This document shows, one piece after another, positions 1 to 9,458 of a stretch of 64,000 nucleotides of DNA (position 1 is the first letter of the stretch; each line of letters starts with the position of its first letter). The notes beneath the pieces are model-generated. The model saw nothing but the letters and a program-made list of their open reading frames with translations. It was not told where the DNA came from and searched no databases. A program made the position numbers and the translations under genes. Source of the stretch: Umbilicaria muhlenbergii (taxonomy: Eukaryota > Ascomycota > Lecanoromycetes > Umbilicariales > Umbilicariaceae); the NCBI GenBank assembly GCA_000611775.1, contig KK106982.1:6868285-6932284 (forward strand), given 5' to 3'.

Positions 1-874
1 GAAGTGGAAAGTGAAAAGTGCAACTCAGGGCTGGTGCCAAGGCGAGCTTCATTCACTTCCCTTCCTCTGTTTCAGGCTGCAATGAATGCTTTGGACTTGT
101 GACCCGGGCTCTCACGGGTGTCCCGCTTCCGCCCCACATGTTCCAATCAGAAAATCACATCACCCTTCCCCTTTCATCCCTCGGCCGAATCTTCATGTTC
201 GCTAAGATAGCGGCACGAGAGATACAAGTCTCGTGATGTCTTCCCGTGAAGCATCCATGTTATCATTGTGGGAGCACTGGGATGGCACACACTGGAGCCG
301 CGCAGATGCATTGGCATCCTCCCTGATCTCGGAACATGTGCTCGTCTCCCGAGTCCTGGCAGTGAATCTTGAAGGGCGCTGAAATGGTGTGAAACTCGAG
401 GTAGTACCGCTAGGCATCAATGCCTCAGACTTTCTGAATTCGGCTGCAATTGCGGATGGTGTTGAAACATTGCAACGTCACCGTGCGATCGGTGTCGCCG
501 CCGAGTTTCATTCTCTTCATTCACTTCACTTCCTACGGGTCGAGGTGTAACAACTGCTCTTGGGTATCCACGTCTCCCAAGAGAATAAGTACAATCATGT
601 CTCCCACCCGGGCTGGCGAGAGCCAGTCTTTGCTAAGACAAGATACGCAAGTATCCCACGGCAAGTTCTCTGAATCCTCGATGTCACAGCTGTTTCTCTT
701 GGTCTACTGGCCCCGCTGTATCTAATGCTGACACTTGATGCTGTCCAGACTTCGCCATAGGACAGCACCCATATGCACCGCGTAGTGCAAGCTCTCGCCA
801 TCGCAGACGACCAAGGCGTAGGTTTACACGCTGCTCTTGATTCTGCAAATGCCCATAAACAACTTCAGGTCGCG
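1..874. other. Intergenic, no supported gene
   Basis: Only short overlapping open frames on both strands, none with a recognisable domain. It probably contains the 5' leader and promoter of the F-box-like gene that starts at 875. Confidence 0.5.
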
Positions 875-2158
875 ATGCCCTCGACCGAGAACTCGAAAGG
901 GTTTTTCGCCCTTCCAGCTGAGATTCGATATATGGTGTACGAACAATGCCTGCTTGTCAGAAATGTCCGTATCCAAACCATCAACCCGATCTTCGACGAT
1001 AAGCTGGGCTTCTATGCTCCGGATGCCTATCACCAACCTCCTCCTGGAACCTTGCAAGGCGTAAGCCTCTGGAACGTGGAATACAAATTGGAAAGAGCAA
1101 TACTAGCCGTCAACAAAGAAGTATACCGTGAAGCAATCAGCATCTACAAATTGAATGATTGGATCCGCATTTCAGTCAATGTCGACGGTTTCTCGGCTGA
1201 GCTCAAAAGAGCCGGCTTCAAGATCCTGACACCTCGGCACGCCAACGACTTCAGAATTCCTCCCCTCGCCCTCGAGGTCGAGGTAGCATACGATCTGAGA
1301 ACACTTGGTCGGGACAACTTCTTCTGCTCGTCGGTAGATCTTCCGGGGTTGTGCCGCGCACTATCACTAACAACTGATTACGACAACGCTAAGCTCACGC
1401 TCACCATGGGTACCTGTCGAGCGGATGTCACAGTCCAACACCAGGATGCGCGAGAGTGGGAACTCATAGGTCCGTTCACCAAACCATTCGGGAAGCCCGG
1501 AAGGCTAGAGGTCTTTAACATCAAATCAACAAGAATTAAGGAATGGTTCCTGAATTTCGATGGAACGGCCTGGGTGCCAGACGTGGAAGTAAAGAAGGTA
1601 ATATCCGACAAGCTAGACGAATCGAACAGGGCGCTTCAAGAAGAATCCTGGCAAGTGGCGCATGACAAGGCGCTCTCCTGTCTAGGGCTTATTGACGTTA
1701 TCAACAAATACGACACTGCGCGGCTATACATCGGACTTTTGTCTTTCTTGATCTGCAGAAGTGGAGAGTGCCTGTCTAACATGACCCTTGCCAGGTTGAA
1801 ACTCGAAGACTCCGAGGGTGCTGAAAAGAAAAGCCAGCAGATCACGTTGGGCACGTTTTCAGACAGTTCTTTGTCCCACGCTCGCCTGCGTCAAGCCGTG
1901 GTATGCATCGAGCGAAAGAAAAATAGCGACTCCCTTCGGCATTTCACCTGCGCTTATAATTATGCGCCCTCGAATCCACAACTTAGGAAAGAGTTGGAGG
2001 TTTTCGAAAAGCGCCTGCTGCACGATGCCGGTGGAGCCGGGAACCTCCAGCCCCATACCGTTGAGAATATAGTCGCTCTACGGGACGTTCGCAGGTTACT
2101 GGGTGGCTGCAATGCCGCCGGCGATTCGAGTGGATTTGTGTGGGAAAGCGCTCAATGA
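875..2158 (+). CDS. F-box-like/2EXR hypothetical protein with helical C-terminus
   Basis: A single-exon frame of 427 aa. The open frame extends 34 codons further upstream, but I place the start at the ATG at 875 because the conserved N-terminal block (FFALPAEIRYMVYEQCL) follows it within 10 residues, as in related fungal proteins. That block is the F-box-like or 2EXR signature common in Dothideomycetes. Residues from about 260 to the end are helix-rich; a stretch near residue 370 (SLRHFTCAYNYAPSNPQ) resembles a TPR-type helical pair. No catalytic motif is visible. Three other genes here (20731, 38169, 47505) carry the same N-terminal signature but no other obvious similarity. A role as a substrate adaptor for a Skp1-cullin ligase is possible but is inference only; expression is untested. 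Confidence 0.7.
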   Translation: MPSTENSKGFFALPAEIRYMVYEQCLLVRNVRIQTINPIFDDKLGFYAPDAYHQPPPGTLQGVSLWNVEYKLERAILAVNKEVYREAISIYKLNDWIRISVNVDGFSAELKRAGFKILTPRHANDFRIPPLALEVEVAYDLRTLGRDNFFCSSVDLPGLCRALSLTTDYDNAKLTLTMGTCRADVTVQHQDAREWELIGPFTKPFGKPGRLEVFNIKSTRIKEWFLNFDGTAWVPDVEVKKVISDKLDESNRALQEESWQVAHDKALSCLGLIDVINKYDTARLYIGLLSFLICRSGECLSNMTLARLKLEDSEGAEKKSQQITLGTFSDSSLSHARLRQAVVCIERKKNSDSLRHFTCAYNYAPSNPQLRKELEVFEKRLLHDAGGAGNLQPHTVENIVALRDVRRLLGGCNAAGDSSGFVWESAQ

Positions 2159-2471
2159 GTGGCCTGGCAAACATCCGCCTTCCTGTTCATCCGGCCTCAG
2201 CTCTGTTCGTGTCGGAACGCTGTTCGTGTCTGTTGCAGCTATTTCGCCTATCTTCACATGCTGTTTCGGGCATATCAGGCCAAGGAATTTATATAAGACC
2301 ACTGAGCGGTCCTTAAATTGTTCGTTCGCACCAGTCTAGCACAGCAATCAGATCGAAAACCCCAATATGATAAGTGGCACTACAAACCCATTGTCCCCCA
2401 AAAAAACCAGCCCGCCCTCTTCGTATCGTCTCTAACCCCTCATCCTTATTCCCCCTCCCCCCCACTCCCCC
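2159..2471. other. Intergenic with TATA-like site, ending in C-rich tract at the gap
   Basis: A TATATAAG sequence lies at 2291-2298 on the plus strand. From about 2400 the plus strand becomes strongly C-rich (runs of C interrupted by T and A) until the assembly gap begins. This could be the start of a plus-strand gene hidden in the gap. Confidence 0.4.
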
Positions 2472-3356
2472 NNNNNNNNNNNNNNNNNNNNNNNNNNNNN
2501 NNNNNNNNNNNNNNNNNNNNNNNNNNNNNNNNNNNNNNNNNNNNNNNNNNNNNNNNNNNNNNNNNNNNNNNNNNNNNNNNNNNNNNNNNNNNNNNNNNNN
2601 NNNNNNNNNNNNNNNNNNNNNNNNNNNNNNNNNNNNNNNNNNNNNNNNNNNNNNNNNNNNNNNNNNNNNNNNNNNNNNNNNNNNNNNNNNNNNNNNNNNN
2701 NNNNNNNNNNNNNNNNNNNNNNNNNNNNNNNNNNNNNNNNNNNNNNNNNNNNNNNNNNNNNNNNNNNNNNNNNNNNNNNNNNNNNNNNNNNNNNNNNNNN
2801 NNNNNNNNNNNNNNNNNNNNNNNNNNNNNNNNNNNNNNNNNNNNNNNNNNNNNNNNNNNNNNNNNNNNNNNNNNNNNNNNNNNNNNNNNNNNNNNNNNNN
2901 NNNNNNNNNNNNNNNNNNNNNNNNNNNNNNNNNNNNNNNNNNNNNNNNNNNNNNNNNNNNNNNNNNNNNNNNNNNNNNNNNNNNNNNNNNNNNNNNNNNN
3001 NNNNNNNNNNNNNNNNNNNNNNNNNNNNNNNNNNNNNNNNNNNNNNNNNNNNNNNNNNNNNNNNNNNNNNNNNNNNNNNNNNNNNNNNNNNNNNNNNNNN
3101 NNNNNNNNNNNNNNNNNNNNNNNNNNNNNNNNNNNNNNNNNNNNNNNNNNNNNNNNNNNNNNNNNNNNNNNNNNNNNNNNNNNNNNNNNNNNNNNNNNNN
3201 NNNNNNNNNNNNNNNNNNNNNNNNNNNNNNNNNNNNNNNNNNNNNNNNNNNNNNNNNNNNNNNNNNNNNNNNNNNNNNNNNNNNNNNNNNNNNNNNNNNN
3301 NNNNNNNNNNNNNNNNNNNNNNNNNNNNNNNNNNNNNNNNNNNNNNNNNNNNNNNN
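2472..3356. other. Assembly gap (885 N)
   Basis: A continuous run of N. The left flank is C-rich and the right flank is G-rich on the same strand, so the missing sequence includes a switch in strand composition. G-rich DNA of this type is hard to sequence. Open frames drawn across the gap have no meaning. Confidence 0.98.
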
Positions 3357-3805
3357 GGGGGGAGATGAGGGGGGAAGAGAGGGGGGTTTTTCGGAGGGGT
3401 CGGCCATGATGGCGGGTGGTGGTGTTGGTGAGGAGAGTTTGGAGTGTACTGTCGTGGGGTGGTGGTAGAGGGATGTTTGTTGGAGAGTGGTTGGTGGAAG
3501 TTGGAGAGTAGGAGGTGGAAGTCGGTCGGGAAAGTTGGGGTGAGGTTCGTGTGGGTGCCGAGGTTAGCGCGGTGCGCGGGAGACGATCACCGAACGGGCA
3601 GAGACGGGGAACGAAATACGGTTTGGCACGTGTTTACGAGGGTTCACACCCGACATGCGGATGGAACGGCGACTTCTCTGTTATCCTTGTCATTTGAAGC
3701 AGTGCTCATCAACTCGCATATCGTACAGCAGTTGCGATCGACTATCGTAATCACAGCGAGCAGAAGACGTCAAGCTCAAGCGCTCAAGTCCCCATGGTTT
3801 CCTGT
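3357..3805. other. G-rich gap flank and intergenic DNA
   Basis: The first 200 bases are very G-rich on the plus strand. A 151-codon plus frame starts near 3444 but has a biased composition and no recognisable motif, so I do not call it. It may be the 3' end of a gene whose body lies in the gap. Confidence 0.35.
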
Positions 3806-5251
3806 TTACACAGACATGATGATATCCGCAGCTCCCAGGTCCACCCCCTCCTCCGTGACAGACACACCATCCAACACCTCGACCTCTCCCATCTCGTGAT
3901 CCAACCCGTCCATGCCATCGTGACCGGGAAGCTGTACCTCTGATGCCTCTTCCAGAAGCTCATCGTTGAGCTCCTTCCACAATCCCATGTCAAACTCTTC
4001 CCCATCTTCCTCTTGGATCTCGGACTCGCGTTTCGATCTTCTGCTTCTCTGGCTCGACTTCGACGGGCGACGACGACTGGTGATCATACCACGGAAGGCG
4101 CGTCGGACGCTCTCGCGGAAGCCTTTGCTTGCTTGCTCGCCGTCGTTGTTCTCTTTGCTATTTCCATCAAGACTGTACCGCATACGCTGTAACGGCGACC
4201 CATAACCAGAATCACACTCATCTTTATCTTCGCAGACGCCCATATTAACATAGGTCCGCATCCTCTTCCCTTTTGGCTTGTAGAGACCCAACTTGCGTAC
4301 CACAGCGGCGTCGGCGATCGGACGATTGTCGGTGGCGAAGTCGATGTGGGGAACTGGACCGGTGCGGTCTAAGACGTCTTCGAGATTTTGGAAGCAGCGA
4401 TCTTGAAAGGTGGGACGACACCGCTGACAGCACATGTAGGAGCATTTGGGAAGCATCCGAAGCGTAACTTGAATGCCGGGCATGGAGGGTACTGGTGGCA
4501 GCGAGTTTAGCTGAATACTCTTGGCTGGCGGAGATTGCTCGGCTGGAAGAATGTTCTGAGTGTTCTGGTTGTGGACTTCGGCAATGATGGGAAACGGTAA
4601 ATGAAGACTTGCATCGATGGAAGGTGAGGTGGCAGACTCTTGTGATGACGTTGAGGTGTTGCACTGTTCTGGTTCAGAGCTGGTAGGTTCGTTGAGTGTG
4701 GTGGGATGTTGATACTCTTCAAAAGCCTTCTCTGCAGCTGCGATGGTATCTCTGACCTTTTGTCTCTGTGCTTTCAGAACGTAGATGTGCTCCTCGGTGT
4801 AGTGGCCGTCTTCGATAGCCTTCTCCATCCATGGCTTCAACTTCGTTGGCTCCATCTTTTCTTTCTCCTTTGCTTTCGCGTCCTCCTCACTCTGGGCATC
4901 GAAGATGGCCTCCAACGAATTGGTGGTCATTGGCAGCTCTCCGCCATAGTCCTGACTGCATCTGTAGACGAAGCCAAAGTCCGAAGCACGATTGCAATTA
5001 ACACATAGGTGGCTTCCATACATTCGTGTCATTGTGAGATGAGAGCACGCTGCACGGCGCGAAGATAGGATACCGGGTGCCGTGAAAGCTGTGGTTTTCT
5101 GCGGCGGCACAGGGATCGGTGTTGCGATGGGATACATTGGCATGATGGTATTCCACGTGTTGCGAAGCATTGGTACAAGTGCTTCCCAAATGACCTCAAG
5201 TGGATCTTCTCCAAACGTGTAAGGTCGCTGTCCAAGTGGCGTGAGTGCCAT
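3806..5251 (-). CDS. Cysteine-rich hypothetical protein
   Basis: A single-exon frame of 481 aa starting at the ATG at 5249-5251. Two cysteine clusters are visible: one at about residues 68-95 (C-S-H, then C-V-N-C, then Y-R-C) and one at about 270-290 (C-S-Y-M-C-C-Q-R-C followed by D-R-C-F). Their spacing suggests a zinc-binding fold, possibly a treble-clef or RING-like arrangement split by a long disordered segment. A charged E/K-rich helix lies near residues 122-190 and a basic R/S-rich segment (SRRRPSKSSQRSRRSKRE) near 400-418, which could be a nuclear localisation signal. The last 60 residues are acidic. I do not recognise a named family; the composition fits a nuclear regulatory protein, but no function is assigned. 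Confidence 0.75.
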   Translation of the reverse strand: MALTPLGQRPYTFGEDPLEVIWEALVPMLRNTWNTIMPMYPIATPIPVPPQKTTAFTAPGILSSRRAACSHLTMTRMYGSHLCVNCNRASDFGFVYRCSQDYGGELPMTTNSLEAIFDAQSEEDAKAKEKEKMEPTKLKPWMEKAIEDGHYTEEHIYVLKAQRQKVRDTIAAAEKAFEEYQHPTTLNEPTSSEPEQCNTSTSSQESATSPSIDASLHLPFPIIAEVHNQNTQNILPAEQSPPAKSIQLNSLPPVPSMPGIQVTLRMLPKCSYMCCQRCRPTFQDRCFQNLEDVLDRTGPVPHIDFATDNRPIADAAVVRKLGLYKPKGKRMRTYVNMGVCEDKDECDSGYGSPLQRMRYSLDGNSKENNDGEQASKGFRESVRRAFRGMITSRRRPSKSSQRSRRSKRESEIQEEDGEEFDMGLWKELNDELLEEASEVQLPGHDGMDGLDHEMGEVEVLDGVSVTEEGVDLGAADIIMSV

Positions 5252-6493
5252 TGAAGTCGGGTTGTGTCAAAAAGCGAGATGTGAACATGTTAGCTTAGTC
5301 CCGTCCGAGAAACCCTAATTGCCAAGGCTCCCCACACGTTGCAGCCACGTGGAAACCGCCTCGTGGAATACACCTCGTGGCATGGCCCTGTGCAGTTTTC
5401 CAGAAAGAAGCGGTAAAGACGTTAAAGAAGCGGCTGGTAATATCAGATAGAGACAGAAATTCATGTATGCCGTCATATGTCAACTGACAGTTGTTCTGCC
5501 CGTTCATTCATTCATTCATCATCCCTCGCGCGGAATCCTCGTCTCTTTCATGCAGGACCAATGAACTTCAACGTCATTGTGATAATACATGTACGAAATT
5601 TCTCACCTTGAAAGCCTGGCAGGCCAGCGGGGACGTGAGACTCACGTGGGCTCATACTTCAATGCCATGGGCCACGCAAGGGATTAGTCTTTGTTGAGCT
5701 GATTGTTAACCCATCGACATCATTATCGAATGCTCGATTCCGTTCCATGATCTGATAACATTCACTTGCTTGTATTTAGAAGTGACGTTGCAATCTTCGT
5801 CTTCTTGACAGTAACGTTGAAGCCATGTGCTGGCAGTGGTGAGTGGTGTTGTATGGCTCAACCAGAGATTACCGTGGCATAGGCTAAGAATTATCCTTCT
5901 CCGTCTTGTCCAGCGGAGGATGTTAGCAGGGTCAAACGATATCATGTCAATTGAGATGTTAGGTAGCTTTACTCTAACGAAGCCGTTCTTCACTGGCAGG
6001 TGATGAAGACAAGCCATCCCACGCTGCATGATTCATGGCCCCATCCCACGTCGTCGGCCACCGCCGCCAATGGCGCCGACGCGTTTAAGCGAGCGGCCCC
6101 AGTCACTCCAGCTTCCCGGTTCCGAGCCGACCCCCATCCTCTCCGCATCAACATTGTTCTTGTGCTCACCACAACCATCACCGCTTCATTGCGATAAGGC
6201 ATTCCCATTGCAGAAATAGCACTGCTTCGTAAGTCAATCCTCTTCACTGAAGATCCATTCCATGGTGCAAGTGCTTAAACCGGCACCTCTGCCATTTCCC
6301 CTCATCCGGTCGCGCGACGCTACGAGGGCCCAGCCTCGGCGCAAATCACAAACATCAAGCAGCACATTTCATTTGCCTTTGAAGACGCTTGACCTCGACC
6401 TACTATTTGCTAACATATCGGCAGCACAGTCTTCCTTGCTAAGATCGCCGTTTGCTCGTGATCCCCCGAACTATTCCTCGGGATAGGACCAAC
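5252..6493. other. Intergenic region, no supported gene
   Basis: The region between the divergently transcribed cysteine-rich gene and the Mpv17-like gene. A short TTCA tetranucleotide repeat lies at 5503-5518. Open frames here are short and show no domain. The region probably holds both promoters and the 5' leaders. Confidence 0.5.
5503..5518. repeat. TTCA x4 microsatellite
   Basis: Four perfect copies of TTCA read directly on the plus strand, in the intergenic region between two divergent genes. Confidence 0.9.
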
Positions 6494-7383
6494 ATGTCGG
6501 TCAAGTTTGAGAAAGAGACCGTCCGGGACACTCCCATTCCCGGAGGTCGCAGGGAGGATGTCGCGCAGAAGATGGGCCAGGCCTTGACTGGAGGCAAATC
6601 ACAAACGGGGTACCTAGCCGTAAGCATGATCTTCTCGAGGTTCAATCGATGAGCGATGGTGCTGATGGAGCTACGTTATAGACCTACCTCCAACAACTCC
6701 AGTCGAACCCCCTCCGCACAAAGATGCTCACTTCGGGCACTCTCTCCGCACTCCAAGAAGTCCTGGCGTCATGGATCGCGAAGGATGTTACCAAACATGG
6801 TCACTACGTCAGCTCTCGAGTCCCGAAGATGGCTGTCTACGGTGCTTTCGTCAGCGCTCCCCTTGGACACCTCCTGATTAGCATTCTGCAAAGGATGTTC
6901 GCCGGAAGGACTAGCCTGAGGGCGAAGATATTGCAGATACTAGTCAGCAATCTTGTGGTATGTCTCACCCAATCAAATACCGCCACGGCATTAGCCGCAT
7001 GCTGAGAACTTTGTGCAGGTTTCACCCATTCAGAACAGCGTGTACCTCATGTCAATGGCTGTCATCGCAGGTGCGAGGACCTTCCATCAAGTTCGGGCTA
7101 CAGTCAGGGCCGGCTTCATGCCTGTCATGAAGGTCAGCTGGATTACATCGCCGTTGGCTTTGGCGTTTGCCCAGAAGTTCCTGCCCGAGCACACTTGGGT
7201 GCCGTTCTTCAACCTCATCTCGTTCGTGATCGGTACATACATCAACGCACACACGAAGAAGAAGAGGTTGGCTGCTTTGAGGAAGAAGGTATGTAGCGAT
7301 CCCACACACGGAGGTTATCCCTAGACGAACGACTCCTAACACGTGTTCTGTAGCACTACGGTGACGGGAGAAGGGACGACTAG
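6494..7383 (+). CDS. Mpv17/PMP22 family integral membrane protein
   Basis: Four exons: 6494-6619, 6682-6957, 7019-7288 and 7354-7383, joining to a 233-aa protein. All three introns have GT-AG ends and keep the frame. The protein starts with a polar stretch, then shows the family layout: YLQQLQSNPLRTKMLTSG, a hydrophobic helix with the YGAFVSAPLGH segment, a third helix beginning SPIQNSVYLM, and the C-terminal W-P-F-like segment replaced here by HTWVPFFNLISF. Mpv17/PMP22 proteins are four-helix membrane proteins of the peroxisome or inner mitochondrial membrane thought to form channels. The version here resembles the fungal PMP22-like branch; organelle assignment is inference. The final exon encodes only nine residues (HYGDGRRDD). 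It is followed by 514 bp before the next gene. Confidence 0.9.
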
Positions 7384-7897
7384 TCGCATACTGCATACAA
7401 TACCCCTATGCGATGCGGAGGGTTTGGCTTGGCGACTTGGGCTCTAAGGTACTCATAACTGGCAATCTAAGGAAATTTGCAGATGCCACATCACAGTCTT
7501 CATGTTTGTATAAACCCAAGTTCGAGCAGATGCCCCGCTCTCACAGTTGTTTCATCGGTCGTCTTGGTGTGGTGGCTTTGTCAGTGTTTTCCTGGTAGCT
7601 TAATTCAAGTCCAAATATGAGCCAGTTTGATCGTTCCCCTTCGTCGAGTAAGAGTCCTCCAGCGATGCCTGCATTGCAGGTCAAAGTGTTCTGTGCTGCC
7701 ATTGAACGGGTAATAGCGACTGCTCAATCTTGGCAGCGCAGCGTGTTTGTGCTCGGTGTCCAATGCTGGAGATATCGAGTCTCCAAGAACGGCGCGAAAT
7801 CGTTCAAGGGGTATAAAGGCGAGTGCACAACGTCTCGAAACTACCAGACTTTCCAGAGGCTCCTCTTCAGCAACCACTGCGACTGTAACCAAGAAAA
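7384..7897. other. Intergenic region, no supported gene
   Basis: Contains the 3' end of the Mpv17-like transcript and the leader of the next gene. A 149-codon plus frame (7617-8066) overlaps the next gene out of frame and looks non-coding. Confidence 0.5.
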
Positions 7898-8965
7898 ATG
7901 GGTAGGCAACGCGCGAGAAACACCTCCGCATCTCGGAACTCAGACGTCTCCCCGAGTGAGGATCGACAACAAGGAAGCGATGGTCCTGGCGCAGTCAGTC
8001 GAGGAACTCGGAAAACGCGTACAGAGCAAATTGTTGCGCACGAACGAAAAAAAGCGGCCGGCTTAGAGGAAGATGCTAAGAAACCGTCGGCTTTTCAGAG
8101 CGAAGCTGAAGCGGCTATCCGCCACGGACGAGAAATACAGCCTGCTACGCCGAAGAAAGCTAAGCCGAAACCTCTACGGGACAACGCTGCGGCGGAGAGG
8201 CATCGAGCTCAACAGTCTAGAGGCTCTAGCTCTCCGAGGATAGGCCGTACCAGCGGCCATGTCGACAATCGTTCTACTCCGAGTAGTGGCGTCACGCTCC
8301 GTGGTGGTTCTGGCGGGCCACATATTCCGGCGCACGCTAGTTCATCTAGCACATTGTTAAGATTCTGAAGCTCCTATATAGCGACTGCATACTGACTGCG
8401 TAGTAGTGCCGGCACGGGATCCACTATGAGCGCTGAAGCAGACGAGATGGAAATCCATGAGGCCACAGGGATCTACGATAAACTCGACATCGATCGCGAA
8501 CACTGTAGACGCCTCAGGATTACACGTCCTGAGGTGGTATACGCAGCTGTGACTGAGAGGTTGAATGGAGGCCGCATAGATAATATCTCCAACCTGTTGC
8601 ACCTTGCGCATTTGCGCGTCCTATCAGCCCTTGTTGATATGAAGGGCCTTTCGCAGGATGCCTTGACCCAATTTATCCACGTCTCCACGCCTAATCTCAA
8701 GGCCAGCGACCTAGTACCTGTGCTCTGGTACCTGGCTTTTGAAAAATACGGTGACACTGACGTACTCAAGAAGTTGATCCAGGCTCGGTTCGAGGAAAAG
8801 GGCTTGGTTAGCGGTTTGACGCTCTCTGAGGACTTCAGAGCCAATCTGAAGAATGCCCAATTCTCAAGCTTTATGGTCGATCTCGTCTCTGGGGGGCTGG
8901 GTTCGCAGTTGTTCACAGCGAAAGAGAGTATTCTACTTTTCTGGGGTATTGGTACGCTGAACTAA
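7898..8965 (+). CDS. Two-exon hypothetical protein, disordered N-terminus and helical C-terminus
   Basis: Model: exons 7898-8355 and 8404-8965, 339 aa. The ATG at 7898 has an A-rich context. The proposed 48-nt intron (GTTAAG at the 5' end, CTGAC branch-like sequence, TAG at the 3' end) joins two frames that lie in the same register. Without it, two separate small genes would result (7898-8368, 156 aa; 8426-8965, 179 aa). The N-terminal half is basic and low in hydrophobic residues (many S, R, K, P), with a KKAKPKP segment that may be a nuclear signal. The C-terminal half is a helix-rich domain of about 170 residues that I do not recognise. No function is assigned. The main doubt is whether it is one gene or two. 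Confidence 0.45.
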
Positions 8966-9458
8966 GCATGTGATGAGCTGAATGAATGATGACTTCCCTT
9001 CTTTCGCGCCAAAAGCAGACAGGGCTTTTCCGGCAGAAGGACTGAGGTTCCTGGGAAGACTCGCCTACGATCACAAACTGCTACTTCGATCATCCTTTTC
9101 TACAATGTCTGCTTTACTGTCTGTTTCCACATGCTCTAGACTAGGTTTCGCAAATCAATACTGTCATTCCCGCAATCTTTATGGAAGGAAAATGCTCTGG
9201 AGGACTTCGGGATGAGGTGGTGTCCTTGAACAATTGGCTTTTTCGCAAGACGTTGGGCACTTCCGGCAGTTGATGCAAACAGGTTCTTGTACGCCATATA
9301 CCGACGTGTTCGAAGCTCCGATGAACCTGTACTACCATGGAACAAACAACATCTGGACGCTATATAGTCAGACAAAATCTCACTCGTGGATTCTCTCAGT
9401 GTCCTCGTCTCCTAGGAATTACCAATGCAAGTCCTCCGTACTATAGGACATTACAACT
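8966..9458. other. Intergenic region, no supported gene
   Basis: Short frames only on both strands. Probable promoter and leader of the SprT-like gene. Confidence 0.5.

Noticed and set aside
2313-3468. Long open frames crossing the N run
   Set aside because: They are open only because N cannot encode a stop.
3444-3899. 151-codon plus frame to the right of the gap
   Set aside because: Biased composition next to G-rich flank; overlaps the 3' end of the cysteine-rich gene. Could only be judged once the gap is filled.
7617-8066. 149-codon plus frame
   Set aside because: Overlaps the start of the 7898 gene in another frame; the latter has a better start context and continues through a plausible intron.
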